A program made the position numbers and the translations under genes. From Echinicola rosea (GTDB lineage: Bacteria; Bacteroidota; Bacteroidia; Cytophagales; Cyclobacteriaceae): a stretch of DNA of 64,000 nt. The notes beneath the pieces were generated by a model, which saw nothing but the letters and a program-made list of their open reading frames with translations, did not search any database and was not told where the DNA came from. Numbering within the stretch: the stretch's first letter is position 1; each line of letters begins with the position of its first letter. Shown piece after piece: positions 43,427-52,250 of the stretch. The stretch spans positions 2,198,501 through 2,262,500 of the forward strand of contig NZ_CP040106.1 in assembly GCF_005281475.1 (NCBI RefSeq), read 5' to 3'.

Positions 43427-46400
43427 TTAAATGATTTTGTATTGTACTTCCGGGATGCTTTCCAGCTCCTGAATCATGTCCTGTGAAGGGTCGATCAGGA
43501 ATTTGGTGGACCTCAGGTCCACGGCGATTTGCTCTTTGACGTCAGTGATATTGATAAAGAGCTTGGCTTCACCTTTGTACTTAGAGGTGATGGCTTCCAG
43601 TCTTTCCATTAAGTCCAAGGTAAGGTCATCCAGGCTGATGTTTAGCCGGAGGCCTTTGACCATTCTGCTGCGGACCTCATTGAGGAGCATGATATTGCCT
43701 ATTTTAAATTCCAATTCGTCAGGATTCCACCGTTTTCCCTGTACACTCCCCGTGAAGTAAAGAAACCATCCAGTCATGAAATACTCCTTGTATTTGATGT
43801 AATCTTCTCCAAATAAAAAGAATGTGTGCCCACCATTGTAGTCCTCAAGGGTCAAGGTGCCAAAAGGGTTGCCATTTTTGGTCGTACGGTGGGCAAAGGA
43901 TGTGACTACTCCAGCAGCTTTGATTTCACCTTTGGCTTTCAGTGCATCTGTATTGGAAAATTCAGACAGGGGGGTATTGGTAAATGAATCAAATTCTACC
44001 TTAAACTGATCCAAGGGGTGGCCAGAGATGTACAGTCCAACCACTTCCTTCTCGATATTGAGCTGTTGTAGTTGGCTGAATGGCTCTATAGGGGTAATGC
44101 TAGGCATAGGCACTTCCATCCCTGATCCACCGCCAAATAACGACACTTGGGAGCTTTCGGCTTCCTGGGCTTTCTTTTGGGCATACTTCACGGCTTTTTC
44201 GATAAGGGTAGCGTCATGCTCTGGTGCTTCCAGGTATTGCCGCCTATGGTGGTCAGGGAAACAATCAAAACCTCCGGCCATGGCCAGTGACTCCAGCGTC
44301 TTTTTATTGACTGAGCGGAGGTTTATGCGTTGGGTAAAATCGAAAATGCTTTTGAAAGGACCATTTTCTGCCCTTTCTTCGATTACGGAATGTACAGCAG
44401 CTCCCCCGGCACCTTTAATAGCGGCGAGACCAAAGCGGATTTGTCCCTCTTGGTTTACAGTAAAGCCATCCTTGGATTCATTTACATCTGGCCCCAGCAC
44501 TTCAATGCCCATTCGCTTACATTCCTCCATAAAGAACGTCACCTGCGTGATGTCATTCATGTTGTTACTGAGCACAGACGCCATATATTCTGCAGGATAG
44601 TGGGCTTTTAGGTAGGCGGTTTGATAGGCTACCCAAGCATAACAGGTGGAGTGGGACTTGTTAAAGGCATAGGAAGCAAAGGCTTCCCAATCCTTCCATA
44701 TTTTTTCGAGTTTGGTTTTGTCATGGCCTTTTTCGGCCGCTTGGTTGACGAATTTTGGCTTCATCTTGTCCAAGACATCACGAAGCTTTTTACCCATGGC
44801 TTTCCGAAGTACGTCGGCCTCACCTTTGGTAAATCCTGCAAGCTTTTGAGAAAGTAACATTACCTGTTCCTGATAAACGGTAATCCCATAGGTCTCCTGG
44901 AGGTATTCTTCCATGTCGTCCAGGTCATAGGCGATGGGCTCTAGTCCATGTTTCCTTTTGATGAAACTTGGAATGTATTCCAATGGCCCCGGACGGTAAA
45001 GGGCGTTCATGGCGATCAAGTCAGCAAAAACCGTTGGTTTGAGCTCTCGCATGTATTTCTGCATGCCTGGAGATTCATATTGGAAGATACCAACGGTTTC
45101 GCCTCGCTGAAAGAGCTCATAGGTTTCCTTATCATCAATTGGGAAATTTTCCGGATCCAATTCGATACCATGGCGTTCTTTTACGATACGAACGGCATCT
45201 TTGATAAGCGTGAGGGTCTTTAGGCCCAAAAAGTCCATTTTCAGCAGGCCAGCATTCTCTACCACGGAGTTGTCAAACTGCGTACAGTACATGTCCGAGT
45301 CCTTTGCCAGTGCCACAGGTACAAAATTGGTGATGTCATCCGGCGTGATGATCACACCACAGGCATGGATGCCGGTATTCCGGACAGATCCTTCGAGAAT
45401 CTTGGCTTGGTTGATGGTTTTGCTAAGGTCATCATTGCCTTTGGAGATATTGATCAGCTCATAGGCCTTGTCAATGTTCTCGGAATTGTTTTTAAGCTTC
45501 TCGGCCAGCTTTGCCCGGTCATTGGCCAGTCCAAAGAGTGCTTTTAGCTTGATGTCGGGCACCAATTTGGCCAGGCGGTCGGCGTCTGAGAGCGGTAAGT
45601 CCAAAGCCCTGGCAGTGTCACGAATGGCTGATTTTGCCGCCATGGTACCATAAGTAATGATTTGTGCCACTTGGTTGGCACCGTATTTTTCGATCACGTA
45701 ATCGATTACTTTTTGACGGCCGTGGTCATCAAAGTCAATGTCAATATCGGGAAGGGAGACCCTGTCCGGATTAAGGAATCTCTCAAAAAGGAGGTCGTAC
45801 GCAACGGGATCTACATTGGTGATGCCGATACAATAGGCGACTGCCGATCCTGCTGCTGATCCACGGCCAGGCCCCACGGATACGCCCATTTCCCGTGCTG
45901 CAGTGGTGAAGTCTTGAACAATCAAGAAGTAGCCCGGATATCCCGTGTTGGCAATAATGGACAGCTCAAAGTCCAGCCTTTCCCTGATTTCCTCGGTGAT
46001 TTCAGGGTAGCGGCGCTTGGCCCCTTCATACGTCAGGTGCCGTAAATAGGCGTTTTCACCACGTTTGCCACCGTCCTCATCGTCCTGGGGATCCTGGAAC
46101 CTTTCGGGGATATTGAATTTTGGGAGGAGTACTTCCCTCGCCAGTTTATAGGCTTCTACCTTTTCGATGATTTCATTGGTGCATTCAATGGCTTCTGGGA
46201 GATCAGCAAAGAGCTTTTTCATCTCTTCGGGTGTTTTGATATAAAACTCCTCATTGGGAAAGCCATAGCGGAACTCCCGGCCTTTCTTGCCAATATATCT
46301 TTTGGGTTTATCTACCTTCTCTCCATCTTTTACGCAGAGTAGGATGTCGTGAGCCTTCGCGTCATTCTTGGTGTTGTAATAGGTGTTGTTGGCCGCAAAA

Positions 46401-47713
46401 TACTTGACGTCATATTTTTGGGCAAAGCGGAGGAGGACTTCGTTTACTTTTTCTTCTTCCGGAATGCCATGCCGGTTTAGCTCCACATAGAAGTCATCGC
46501 CAAACTGTTCCTTCCACCATACGAAGGCTTCTTCTGCTTGCGTCTCCCCGACATTGAGGATAAGAAAAGGAACTTCTCCCCAAAGGCCGCCAGTGGTGGC
46601 GATGATATCCCCTTTGTACTGGGTCAACAGTTCCTTGTCAATTCGGGGGACATAATAAAACCCTTGTGTATAGGCAAAAGAAGCTAATTTAGCCAAATTG
46701 TGATAGCCCGTTTTGTTTTTGGCAAGCAATACTGCTTGGAAGCCATCATCTTTTTGGGATTTGTTTTGGTGGTCACGGCAGATATTGAATTCACAACCTA
46801 CCACAGGTTTTATGTCATTGTCCATAGCTGCTTTTACAAAGTGAAAAGCAGCCATCATATTGCCATGATCGGTCATGGCGATGGCAGGCATGTTAAACTC
46901 CTTCGCCCGGGCGACCATGGCCGGGATCTCAGAGGTGGCTTGGAGAATGGAGTACTGGGTATGGACGTGCAAATGGCTGAATGGAGTGTCCACCAAATCA
47001 CTGATGTCAGCTTTTCGGGCCTGCTTGATCACATCTTGGGCGGCCTCCTTTTGCTGGTCCCTGGCCGCTGCAAAGTTGGCTGCATCCAGTTTTGGCGGCT
47101 CGTAAATGACTTCCTCTACGGCAAGGCCTTCTTCTGGCGGCTGTACCTTTGCAGTGATCAGGCCGAAGAAACATTTGGCGGTGGCATCCACGTCATAAGC
47201 AGCATCGTGGGCATCCTCGAAGCCTACACCGAAGAGTTTTTGGTGGAGCTCTGTGAGGGTAGGCCATTTGTATTTGCCTCCTTTTCCCCCAGGGATCGCA
47301 CAGAAATCCGTGGAGATATCCTTGGTGTCAAGCTCTTTCTTTTCCAAGAGCTGCATGGGCAGGTCCACCCGTAAAAATTCCGCTCCGCAGACATTGATGT
47401 CGAAGCCAATATTGTGACCGACCAGGTATTGGGCTTTTTCTACATCCTTATGGAAAATCTCCAGAACTTCTTTCAGGTCATGCCCTTCTTTTAATGCTCG
47501 GTCGGTGGAAATGCCGTGGACCTTTTCCGCATTGTAGGGGATGGTAAAGCCTTCTGGTTTGACAATGTAATTTTGATTGGAAATCAGTTTGCCCCGCTCA
47601 TCATGAAGCTGCCACGCCAGCTGTACCAATCGCGGCCAGTTGTCCAGATCAGTGATCGGGGCATTGTAATTTCTGGGTAAACCAGTGGTTTCGGTATCAA
47701 AAATAATGTACAT
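43427..47713 (-). CDS. dnaE: DNA polymerase III alpha subunit with N-terminal DnaQ-like exonuclease
   Basis: Replicative polymerase of 1428 residues. An N-terminal DEDDh exonuclease (about 1-190) shows FDTETTG (Asp6, Glu8), VGHNIGFD and HDAAYDVDAT. After a linker comes the PHP domain (SHLHVHTQYSILQATSE near 250), the C-family polymerase core with GPGRGSAAGSA and the catalytic PDIDIDFDD, the fingers, an HhH region, an OB fold (about 1260-1340), and a clamp-binding QVSLF motif in the linker. Ordinary DnaE is about 1160 residues and gets proofreading from separate DnaQ; here the exonuclease is fused in front. This is distinct from PolC, where the exonuclease is inserted in the PHP domain. Confidence 0.95.
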   Translation of the reverse strand: MYIIFDTETTGLPRNYNAPITDLDNWPRLVQLAWQLHDERGKLISNQNYIVKPEGFTIPYNAEKVHGISTDRALKEGHDLKEVLEIFHKDVEKAQYLVGHNIGFDINVCGAEFLRVDLPMQLLEKKELDTKDISTDFCAIPGGKGGKYKWPTLTELHQKLFGVGFEDAHDAAYDVDATAKCFFGLITAKVQPPEEGLAVEEVIYEPPKLDAANFAAARDQQKEAAQDVIKQARKADISDLVDTPFSHLHVHTQYSILQATSEIPAMVARAKEFNMPAIAMTDHGNMMAAFHFVKAAMDNDIKPVVGCEFNICRDHQNKSQKDDGFQAVLLAKNKTGYHNLAKLASFAYTQGFYYVPRIDKELLTQYKGDIIATTGGLWGEVPFLILNVGETQAEEAFVWWKEQFGDDFYVELNRHGIPEEEKVNEVLLRFAQKYDVKYFAANNTYYNTKNDAKAHDILLCVKDGEKVDKPKRYIGKKGREFRYGFPNEEFYIKTPEEMKKLFADLPEAIECTNEIIEKVEAYKLAREVLLPKFNIPERFQDPQDDEDGGKRGENAYLRHLTYEGAKRRYPEITEEIRERLDFELSIIANTGYPGYFLIVQDFTTAAREMGVSVGPGRGSAAGSAVAYCIGITNVDPVAYDLLFERFLNPDRVSLPDIDIDFDDHGRQKVIDYVIEKYGANQVAQIITYGTMAAKSAIRDTARALDLPLSDADRLAKLVPDIKLKALFGLANDRAKLAEKLKNNSENIDKAYELINISKGNDDLSKTINQAKILEGSVRNTGIHACGVIITPDDITNFVPVALAKDSDMYCTQFDNSVVENAGLLKMDFLGLKTLTLIKDAVRIVKERHGIELDPENFPIDDKETYELFQRGETVGIFQYESPGMQKYMRELKPTVFADLIAMNALYRPGPLEYIPSFIKRKHGLEPIAYDLDDMEEYLQETYGITVYQEQVMLLSQKLAGFTKGEADVLRKAMGKKLRDVLDKMKPKFVNQAAEKGHDKTKLEKIWKDWEAFASYAFNKSHSTCYAWVAYQTAYLKAHYPAEYMASVLSNNMNDITQVTFFMEECKRMGIEVLGPDVNESKDGFTVNQEGQIRFGLAAIKGAGGAAVHSVIEERAENGPFKSIFDFTQRINLRSVNKKTLESLAMAGGFDCFPDHHRRQYLEAPEHDATLIEKAVKYAQKKAQEAESSQVSLFGGGSGMEVPMPSITPIEPFSQLQQLNIEKEVVGLYISGHPLDQFKVEFDSFTNTPLSEFSNTDALKAKGEIKAAGVVTSFAHRTTKNGNPFGTLTLEDYNGGHTFFLFGEDYIKYKEYFMTGWFLYFTGSVQGKRWNPDELEFKIGNIMLLNEVRSRMVKGLRLNISLDDLTLDLMERLEAITSKYKGEAKLFINITDVKEQIAVDLRSTKFLIDPSQDMIQELESIPEVQYKII

Positions 47714-48096
47714 ATAGACTCCTTGGATTTTTAGAAATTGGGGAATCTAAATTAAGCCTAAACTTTTGAATCTGCCAGTGGGAAGACGGGAATTGTCCCA
47801 GTATTTTGATTCCCGTATCCAGGAAGATACCTCCTTTGTTATTATGAAGTTTACCCTCAAGGTTTTGGGGAAATCCACAGGACATGTTTCGGGATTACAG
47901 CAAATGGGTATTTCGTGTGATGACCAAAAAATGGTACAAAATTCAGGTTTTTAGGGCATGTTTGATGGAAAGTTTACTTTGTTGTATTCGATATTTTTGT
48001 TATATTGAAGTATGAAATTTTAGGCGGATATCTTGTCAAAATCACACCAAAATACAGCTTGTCTTCTCTTATTTTTAAGAAAACCACAAAATAATT
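47714..48096. other. Non-coding spacer between divergent dnaE and trehalose gene
   Basis: A 383-bp spacer that must hold both promoters. A short open frame on the + strand (47766-47954) has no family resemblance or codon pattern of its neighbours and is not called. A string GATATTTTTG near 47988 resembles a -7 element for the trehalose gene but is unsupported by a -33 box. Confidence 0.4.
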
Positions 48097-50265
48097 ATGG
48101 GAAAAACAATTATTGTCTCTAACAGGCTGCCTGTTAGTTTACGGCATAAGAACGGAAAATTTGAATTTAAACCCAGTGCAGGTGGATTGGCTACCGGTTT
48201 GGGCTCCATTTACAAGGAAGGAGAGAATATATGGATCGGCTGGCCAGGCAACGATGTGGAAGACCCGGAGCAGCGTGCTGAAATCATCATTGAACTGCAC
48301 GAGTTGAAAATGGCACCGGTTTTTTTGACGAGGGAGGATATCGAGCAATTTTATGAGGGATTCAGCAACGAAACCCTTTGGCCGGCATTTCACTATTTCA
48401 CCCAAAACATCAATTACGACGAGCACCATTGGGAAGCTTATGTGCGGGTGAACAAGATGTTTTGTGACGCCATTTTGAAAAAAGCAGACCCGGATGATAC
48501 GATATGGGTACATGATTATCAGTTGCTGCTGCTGCCGCAAATGCTTCGGGAGAAATTGCCCAATGCTACTATAGCCTTTTTCCAGCACATTCCTTTTCCT
48601 TCGTACGAGGTGGTGAGGATGTTGCCTTGGCGGCATGAGATTTTGACGGGGATGTGTGGGGCGGATTTGATCGGCTTCCATACTTATGATGACATGAGGC
48701 ACTTTTTGAGTGCCGTGGGACGGATCATGGGCTTGTCCAATGAAAGTGGCTATATCCAGGCAGAAAACCGCCTGATCAATGTGGACAGCTTTCCAATGGG
48801 GATCGATTACGATAAGTTTGCCAAGTCGGCCAAATCCAAAAAGACGCAGACCATCGCCAAGAAATTTTTGGAATTGCTTGGCGATCAGAAGCTTCTGCTT
48901 TCCATTGATCGGCTGGATTACTCTAAAGGGATTCCCAAGCGTATCAAAGCCTTCGATCGCTTTTTGGAAGAAAATCCCGAATACCACGGAAAGGTTTCCA
49001 TGATTATGGTAGTAGTGCCTTCTCGCGACAAGGTGCGGTCTTATCAGCGGCTCAAAGAAGAAATCGATACGTTGGTGGGACGTATAAACAGTGACTATTC
49101 CACCCTCAATTGGGTGCCGATCCATTATTTCTATCGAAGTTTTCCATTTGAAGAGCTGAGTGCCTTCTATGCGATGTCTGATATTGCCTTGGTGACGCCT
49201 TTGCGGGATGGGATGAACCTTGTCTGCAAGGAGTTTGTGGCGAGTAAGGTGGACAAGAAGGGCGTGCTGATCCTTTCTGAAATGGCGGGGGCGAGCAAAG
49301 AGTTACAGGACGCTATTTTGGTCAATCCAAACAATAACAAGGGCGTGGCAGAAGCCATCAAGCAAGCCATCACCATGACCGAGAAAGAACAGCGCGCGCG
49401 CATCGTGTCCATGCAGGAGACCATTCAGCGTTATGATGTGTTCCAGTGGGTAAAAGTGTTTATGGACCGATTGCAATATGTCAAGCAAAAACAGCTGGAT
49501 CTCCAGTCCAAAGAAGTGGATGCGGATGTGATCAGTGAGCTGCATGAGAATTTTAAAATAGCCAAAAAGCCTATTTTGTTCCTGGATTATGATGGTACGC
49601 TGGTCGGGTTTAAGGGCAAGCCGGAGGAAGCCAGTCCCGATGAAGAACTGAAAAGTTTGGTCAGCAAGCTGACCAAGAAATCTCAAGTAGTCGTTATCAG
49701 CGGGAGGGATAAGGAGACCCTGGGCAAATGGTTTAAAGGCCAGAAAGTGGATATCATCGCTGAACATGGCGTATGGCTGAAAATCAATGGCGGGAAAGAC
49801 TGGGAGCTTTACGCTGACATAGATGACCATTGGAAGCCGGACATCAAATCGGTCATGGAATATTATGTGCAGCGTACGCCCGGTGCGCACATTGAGGAAA
49901 AACACCATTCCTTGGTATGGCATTATCGCAAGGTGGAAAGTGGATTGGGCGATCTGAGGATGCGTGAGCTCTTTAGCCACTTGAAATACATGGCCAGGGG
50001 ACATAATCTACAAGTGCTGGAAGGAAACAAGGTGCTGGAGATCAAGCGTCCCGATATCAATAAAGGGCGAGCTGCCACTGCCTTTATGAAAGGAAATGAG
50101 TACGATTTCATCTTGGCCATTGGTGATGATTGGACCGATGAGGATACCTTCCAGGCCATGCCCGAAAATGCATTCAGCATCCGCGTAGGCTACAGCTATA
50201 CCAAAGCCAATTACAATATCAAGAGCCCAAAAGAGGTGCGGTATCTGCTGAATAAGTTGACGTGA
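48097..50265 (+). CDS. Bifunctional trehalose-6-phosphate synthase/phosphatase
   Basis: Makes trehalose from UDP-glucose and glucose-6-phosphate in two steps. Residues 1-470 are a GT20 synthase (IIVSNRLPVS at the start, SAGGLATGLG loop, LLSIDRLDYSKGIPKR near 268, TPLRDGMNLVCKEF near 367). Residues about 490-722 are a HAD phosphatase (LFLDYDGTLVGF nucleophile motif near 493; IGDDWTDEDTF near 672). Prokaryotes usually have otsA and otsB apart, so this is an OtsA-OtsB fusion as in yeast TPS2-like proteins and many Bacteroidota. Osmotic or desiccation protection is the likely role. Element C begins 8 bp after its stop. Confidence 0.94.
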   Translation: MGKTIIVSNRLPVSLRHKNGKFEFKPSAGGLATGLGSIYKEGENIWIGWPGNDVEDPEQRAEIIIELHELKMAPVFLTREDIEQFYEGFSNETLWPAFHYFTQNINYDEHHWEAYVRVNKMFCDAILKKADPDDTIWVHDYQLLLLPQMLREKLPNATIAFFQHIPFPSYEVVRMLPWRHEILTGMCGADLIGFHTYDDMRHFLSAVGRIMGLSNESGYIQAENRLINVDSFPMGIDYDKFAKSAKSKKTQTIAKKFLELLGDQKLLLSIDRLDYSKGIPKRIKAFDRFLEENPEYHGKVSMIMVVVPSRDKVRSYQRLKEEIDTLVGRINSDYSTLNWVPIHYFYRSFPFEELSAFYAMSDIALVTPLRDGMNLVCKEFVASKVDKKGVLILSEMAGASKELQDAILVNPNNNKGVAEAIKQAITMTEKEQRARIVSMQETIQRYDVFQWVKVFMDRLQYVKQKQLDLQSKEVDADVISELHENFKIAKKPILFLDYDGTLVGFKGKPEEASPDEELKSLVSKLTKKSQVVVISGRDKETLGKWFKGQKVDIIAEHGVWLKINGGKDWELYADIDDHWKPDIKSVMEYYVQRTPGAHIEEKHHSLVWHYRKVESGLGDLRMRELFSHLKYMARGHNLQVLEGNKVLEIKRPDINKGRAATAFMKGNEYDFILAIGDDWTDEDTFQAMPENAFSIRVGYSYTKANYNIKSPKEVRYLLNKLT

Positions 50266-50272
50266 TTGTATA

Positions 50273-51024
50273 AACCTGAGTTCGAGACTACAATGCAAGT
50301 AAAACTGTCAAAAACGTCATTGCGAACGGAGAGCAGCGGAGTGAAGCAATCTCGTATAAGGGACATTACCCCCTCGAAAAGGATGGACTTTGGGACAGGA
50401 GACTGCCACATCCTCCTTCCTCGGATTCGCAGTGACGGGAAACATAACGATAGGAAAGAAAAATGGAAAAAGGCGGATGCATTTACATATTGACAAACCA
50501 AAACAACACAACCCTCTATGTAGGTGTTACATCAAACCTTATTAAAAGAATACACGAACACAAATTCACTGAAAGTACTAAATCCTTTACATACAGATAT
50601 AACATAAACAAACTCGTCTATTATGAAACTTTTCATTCCATTGAAGATGCTATTATTAGAGAAAAACAAATAAAAGGTGGAAGCCGAAAAAAGAAAAAAG
50701 AGTTAATAAACTCATTCAATCCTGACTGGAAAGATTTGTGGGATGATATTCAGAAATGGTGAAAATTTACCGCGAACACATCACTTACCCGTCATACGAA
50801 CGCAGCGACAGCGGAATGAAGCAATCTCCTCTTCGGGACAGGGGACTGCCGCGTCGTTCCTCCTCGCAGTGACGAAATAGGAAAACGTCATTGCGAACCC
50901 TTTTTGGGGAGGCATGTGCGTTGGAAAAGGGTGTGGCAACTCGCCGCGGCGAGCTGCCACGGCTCCTCCACGCAAATCCATACTCACACCTCGCAGTGAC
51001 GGTTTTTAAAATCGACCTGAGGTT
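50273..51024. mobile_element. Element C: 752-bp TIR element carrying a GIY-YIG nuclease gene
   Basis: Left end AACCTGAGTTCGA (50273-50285) and right end complementary to AACCTCAGGTCGA (51012-51024) match 11 of 13 bases. The element is flanked by the direct repeat ATA (50270-50272 and 51025-51027). Inside are three palindromic units bounded by CGTCATNCGA/TCGCAGTGACG (50315-50437, 50790-50874, 50886-51001) and one gene between units 1 and 2. The rightmost unit aligns with elements A and B, whose terminal repeats are the same. It is the only member with a gene, so it is the candidate autonomous form. It separates the trehalose gene from a downstream terminator. Confidence 0.78.
50463..50762 (+). 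CDS. Single-domain GIY-YIG nuclease
   Basis: A 99-residue protein consisting of one GIY-YIG domain and no extra DNA-binding domain. Visible motif residues are Ile7-Tyr8 (GIY position, here CIY), Tyr19-Val20-Gly21 (YIG position), Arg29, His31, Glu67 and Asn86, i.e. a full catalytic set. A basic stretch (GSRKKKKE) could contact DNA. Similar single-domain UvrC-like proteins are widespread and of unclear role. It is the only gene inside element C, flanked by palindromic repeat units, so it is the candidate protein that moves or processes the element family. Confidence 0.85.
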   Translation: MEKGGCIYILTNQNNTTLYVGVTSNLIKRIHEHKFTESTKSFTYRYNINKLVYYETFHSIEDAIIREKQIKGGSRKKKKELINSFNPDWKDLWDDIQKW

Positions 51025-51069
51025 ATAAGGTATAAAGTCATCTGTTTGTAAAATCAATTAACGGTATAG

Positions 51070-51113
51070 GTTGACCTGGGAAACGTATAATGTTCTCAGG
51101 TCAACTTGTTTTT
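51070..51113 (+). terminator. Intrinsic terminator, probably that of the trehalose gene
   Basis: GTTGACCTG (51070-51078) and CAGGTCAAC (51097-51105) form a perfect 9-bp stem followed by TTGTTTTT. It lies 43 bp past the duplicated ATA of element C. Without the 752-bp element it would sit about 50 bp after the trehalose gene stop, so the insertion seems to have separated the gene from its terminator. Confidence 0.65.
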
Positions 51114-51161
51114 AAGTCATACGTTAATGTTTTAGATCGCTAAACTTTTAACCTCAGCTTT

Positions 51162-52245
51162 ATGAAATTCAATCTGGTTTTTCTTTTGACGGCTTGTGTT
51201 TTTCTTTTTCAATGCCAAAAGTCAACTAAAACGACATCGGATATCCCCGTTATTCACATTGATCACGATGAGAAGAAAGCGGTTCATCTGGAGGATTTCG
51301 CGAGTGATTATGTAGAAATTCCATTAGAATTGACAAATTCTAGTATGATTAAATACGTCCAAGATATTGCTGTTTCGGATGAGCATCTTTACATTGTCGA
51401 TATCAAGAATGGAGTTTTGCAGTTTGACCTAGAGGGTAACTTTGTTAAAAATATTGGGGAAATAGGAGATGAAGGTCCCGGGACGTATTTCACGCCGACT
51501 TCAATCGCATTTGATGATGATGAGCACGCGGTTTTAATTTCAGATATGTATCGGTTTTCATTGCATAAGTTTGATACAGCAGGGAAGTTAATGGCAGCGG
51601 TCAAAAAATTGCCTAGCAATCCCATTTTTATCAAAAATGCTATTGATGGCTATCAGGTGGTGGCAGAGAAGTTTGTCAATGGAGATGATGGTGAATATTA
51701 TATTTCAGCGGAGATTTTTAGCACTAGTGAAGAATTTGATATTCAAAAAAAGATAAAGGTAGATCATCTAAAATTAAATGGCTCATCGGGAGCTGTGAGG
51801 AGTCAACCTTCTCTAATGTTTTTTTCAGAATACGACTCGATAAATTATTTTTATAACCCCATACTTCTTCCTCCTCGTGCATACAGGGGTAAATTCATTC
51901 GCGACACGTTGTATCAAGTGGAGAATGATCGTGTTTTACCAAAAGTGAGGTTTGAATTTTCAAGGAAAGTCTGGGATGGAAAGGAGAAAGTTTATCACCT
52001 CCGAAATGTCATGGCTTTCGACCATTTTTTCCTTGGTCAAATATGATTATCGGAACACGCCCTATTTGTTTATTTATGACAGGGATTCCAAAGAAGGGTT
52101 TGTGGTCAAAGAAGGCTTTAGTGTGCCGGGATATGAGGAAAAATATATGCCACACTCAAAATCCAATGGACAGATGTATTTGATCGTCCAGCATCCGCCC
52201 AAACCTGGCGAAGTCGAACCTAATCCATCCGTAATTCTTTTTTGA
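51162..52245 (+). pseudogene. 6-bladed beta-propeller lipoprotein gene, frameshifted
   Basis: Exported lipoprotein of the Bacteroidota 6-bladed beta-propeller type: N-terminal signal with lipobox-like LFQC, then blades with repeated VSDEHLYIVDIKNG and GNFVKNIG patterns. The first frame ends at 52046 right after DHFFLGQI; the second frame continues VKYDYRNTPYLFIYDRDSK to 52245. The frames meet at a run of six T (52025-52030). With five T the reading would continue as one protein of about 360 residues. It may be a real decay mutation, an assembly error in a homopolymer, or phase variation. Confidence 0.75.
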
Positions 52246-52250
52246 CCTAC

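Noticed and set aside
47766..47954. 62-codon frame between dnaE and the trehalose gene
   Set aside because: No family, no neighbouring gene logic, and it occupies the divergent promoter spacer.
48139..49125. Long reverse-strand open frame (328 codons) inside the trehalose gene
   Set aside because: It lies entirely within conserved GT20 synthase sequence and has no recognisable domains; an antisense shadow.
50463..50762. Reading the GIY-YIG gene as a UvrC-like repair gene
   Set aside because: It has only the 99-residue nuclease domain, lacks the UvrC UvrB-binding and HhH domains, and is enclosed by element repeats.
50315..51001. CRISPR array at the repeated CGTCATTGCGA units
   Set aside because: Units are long, palindromic, unevenly spaced, and without unique equal-length spacers or cas genes.
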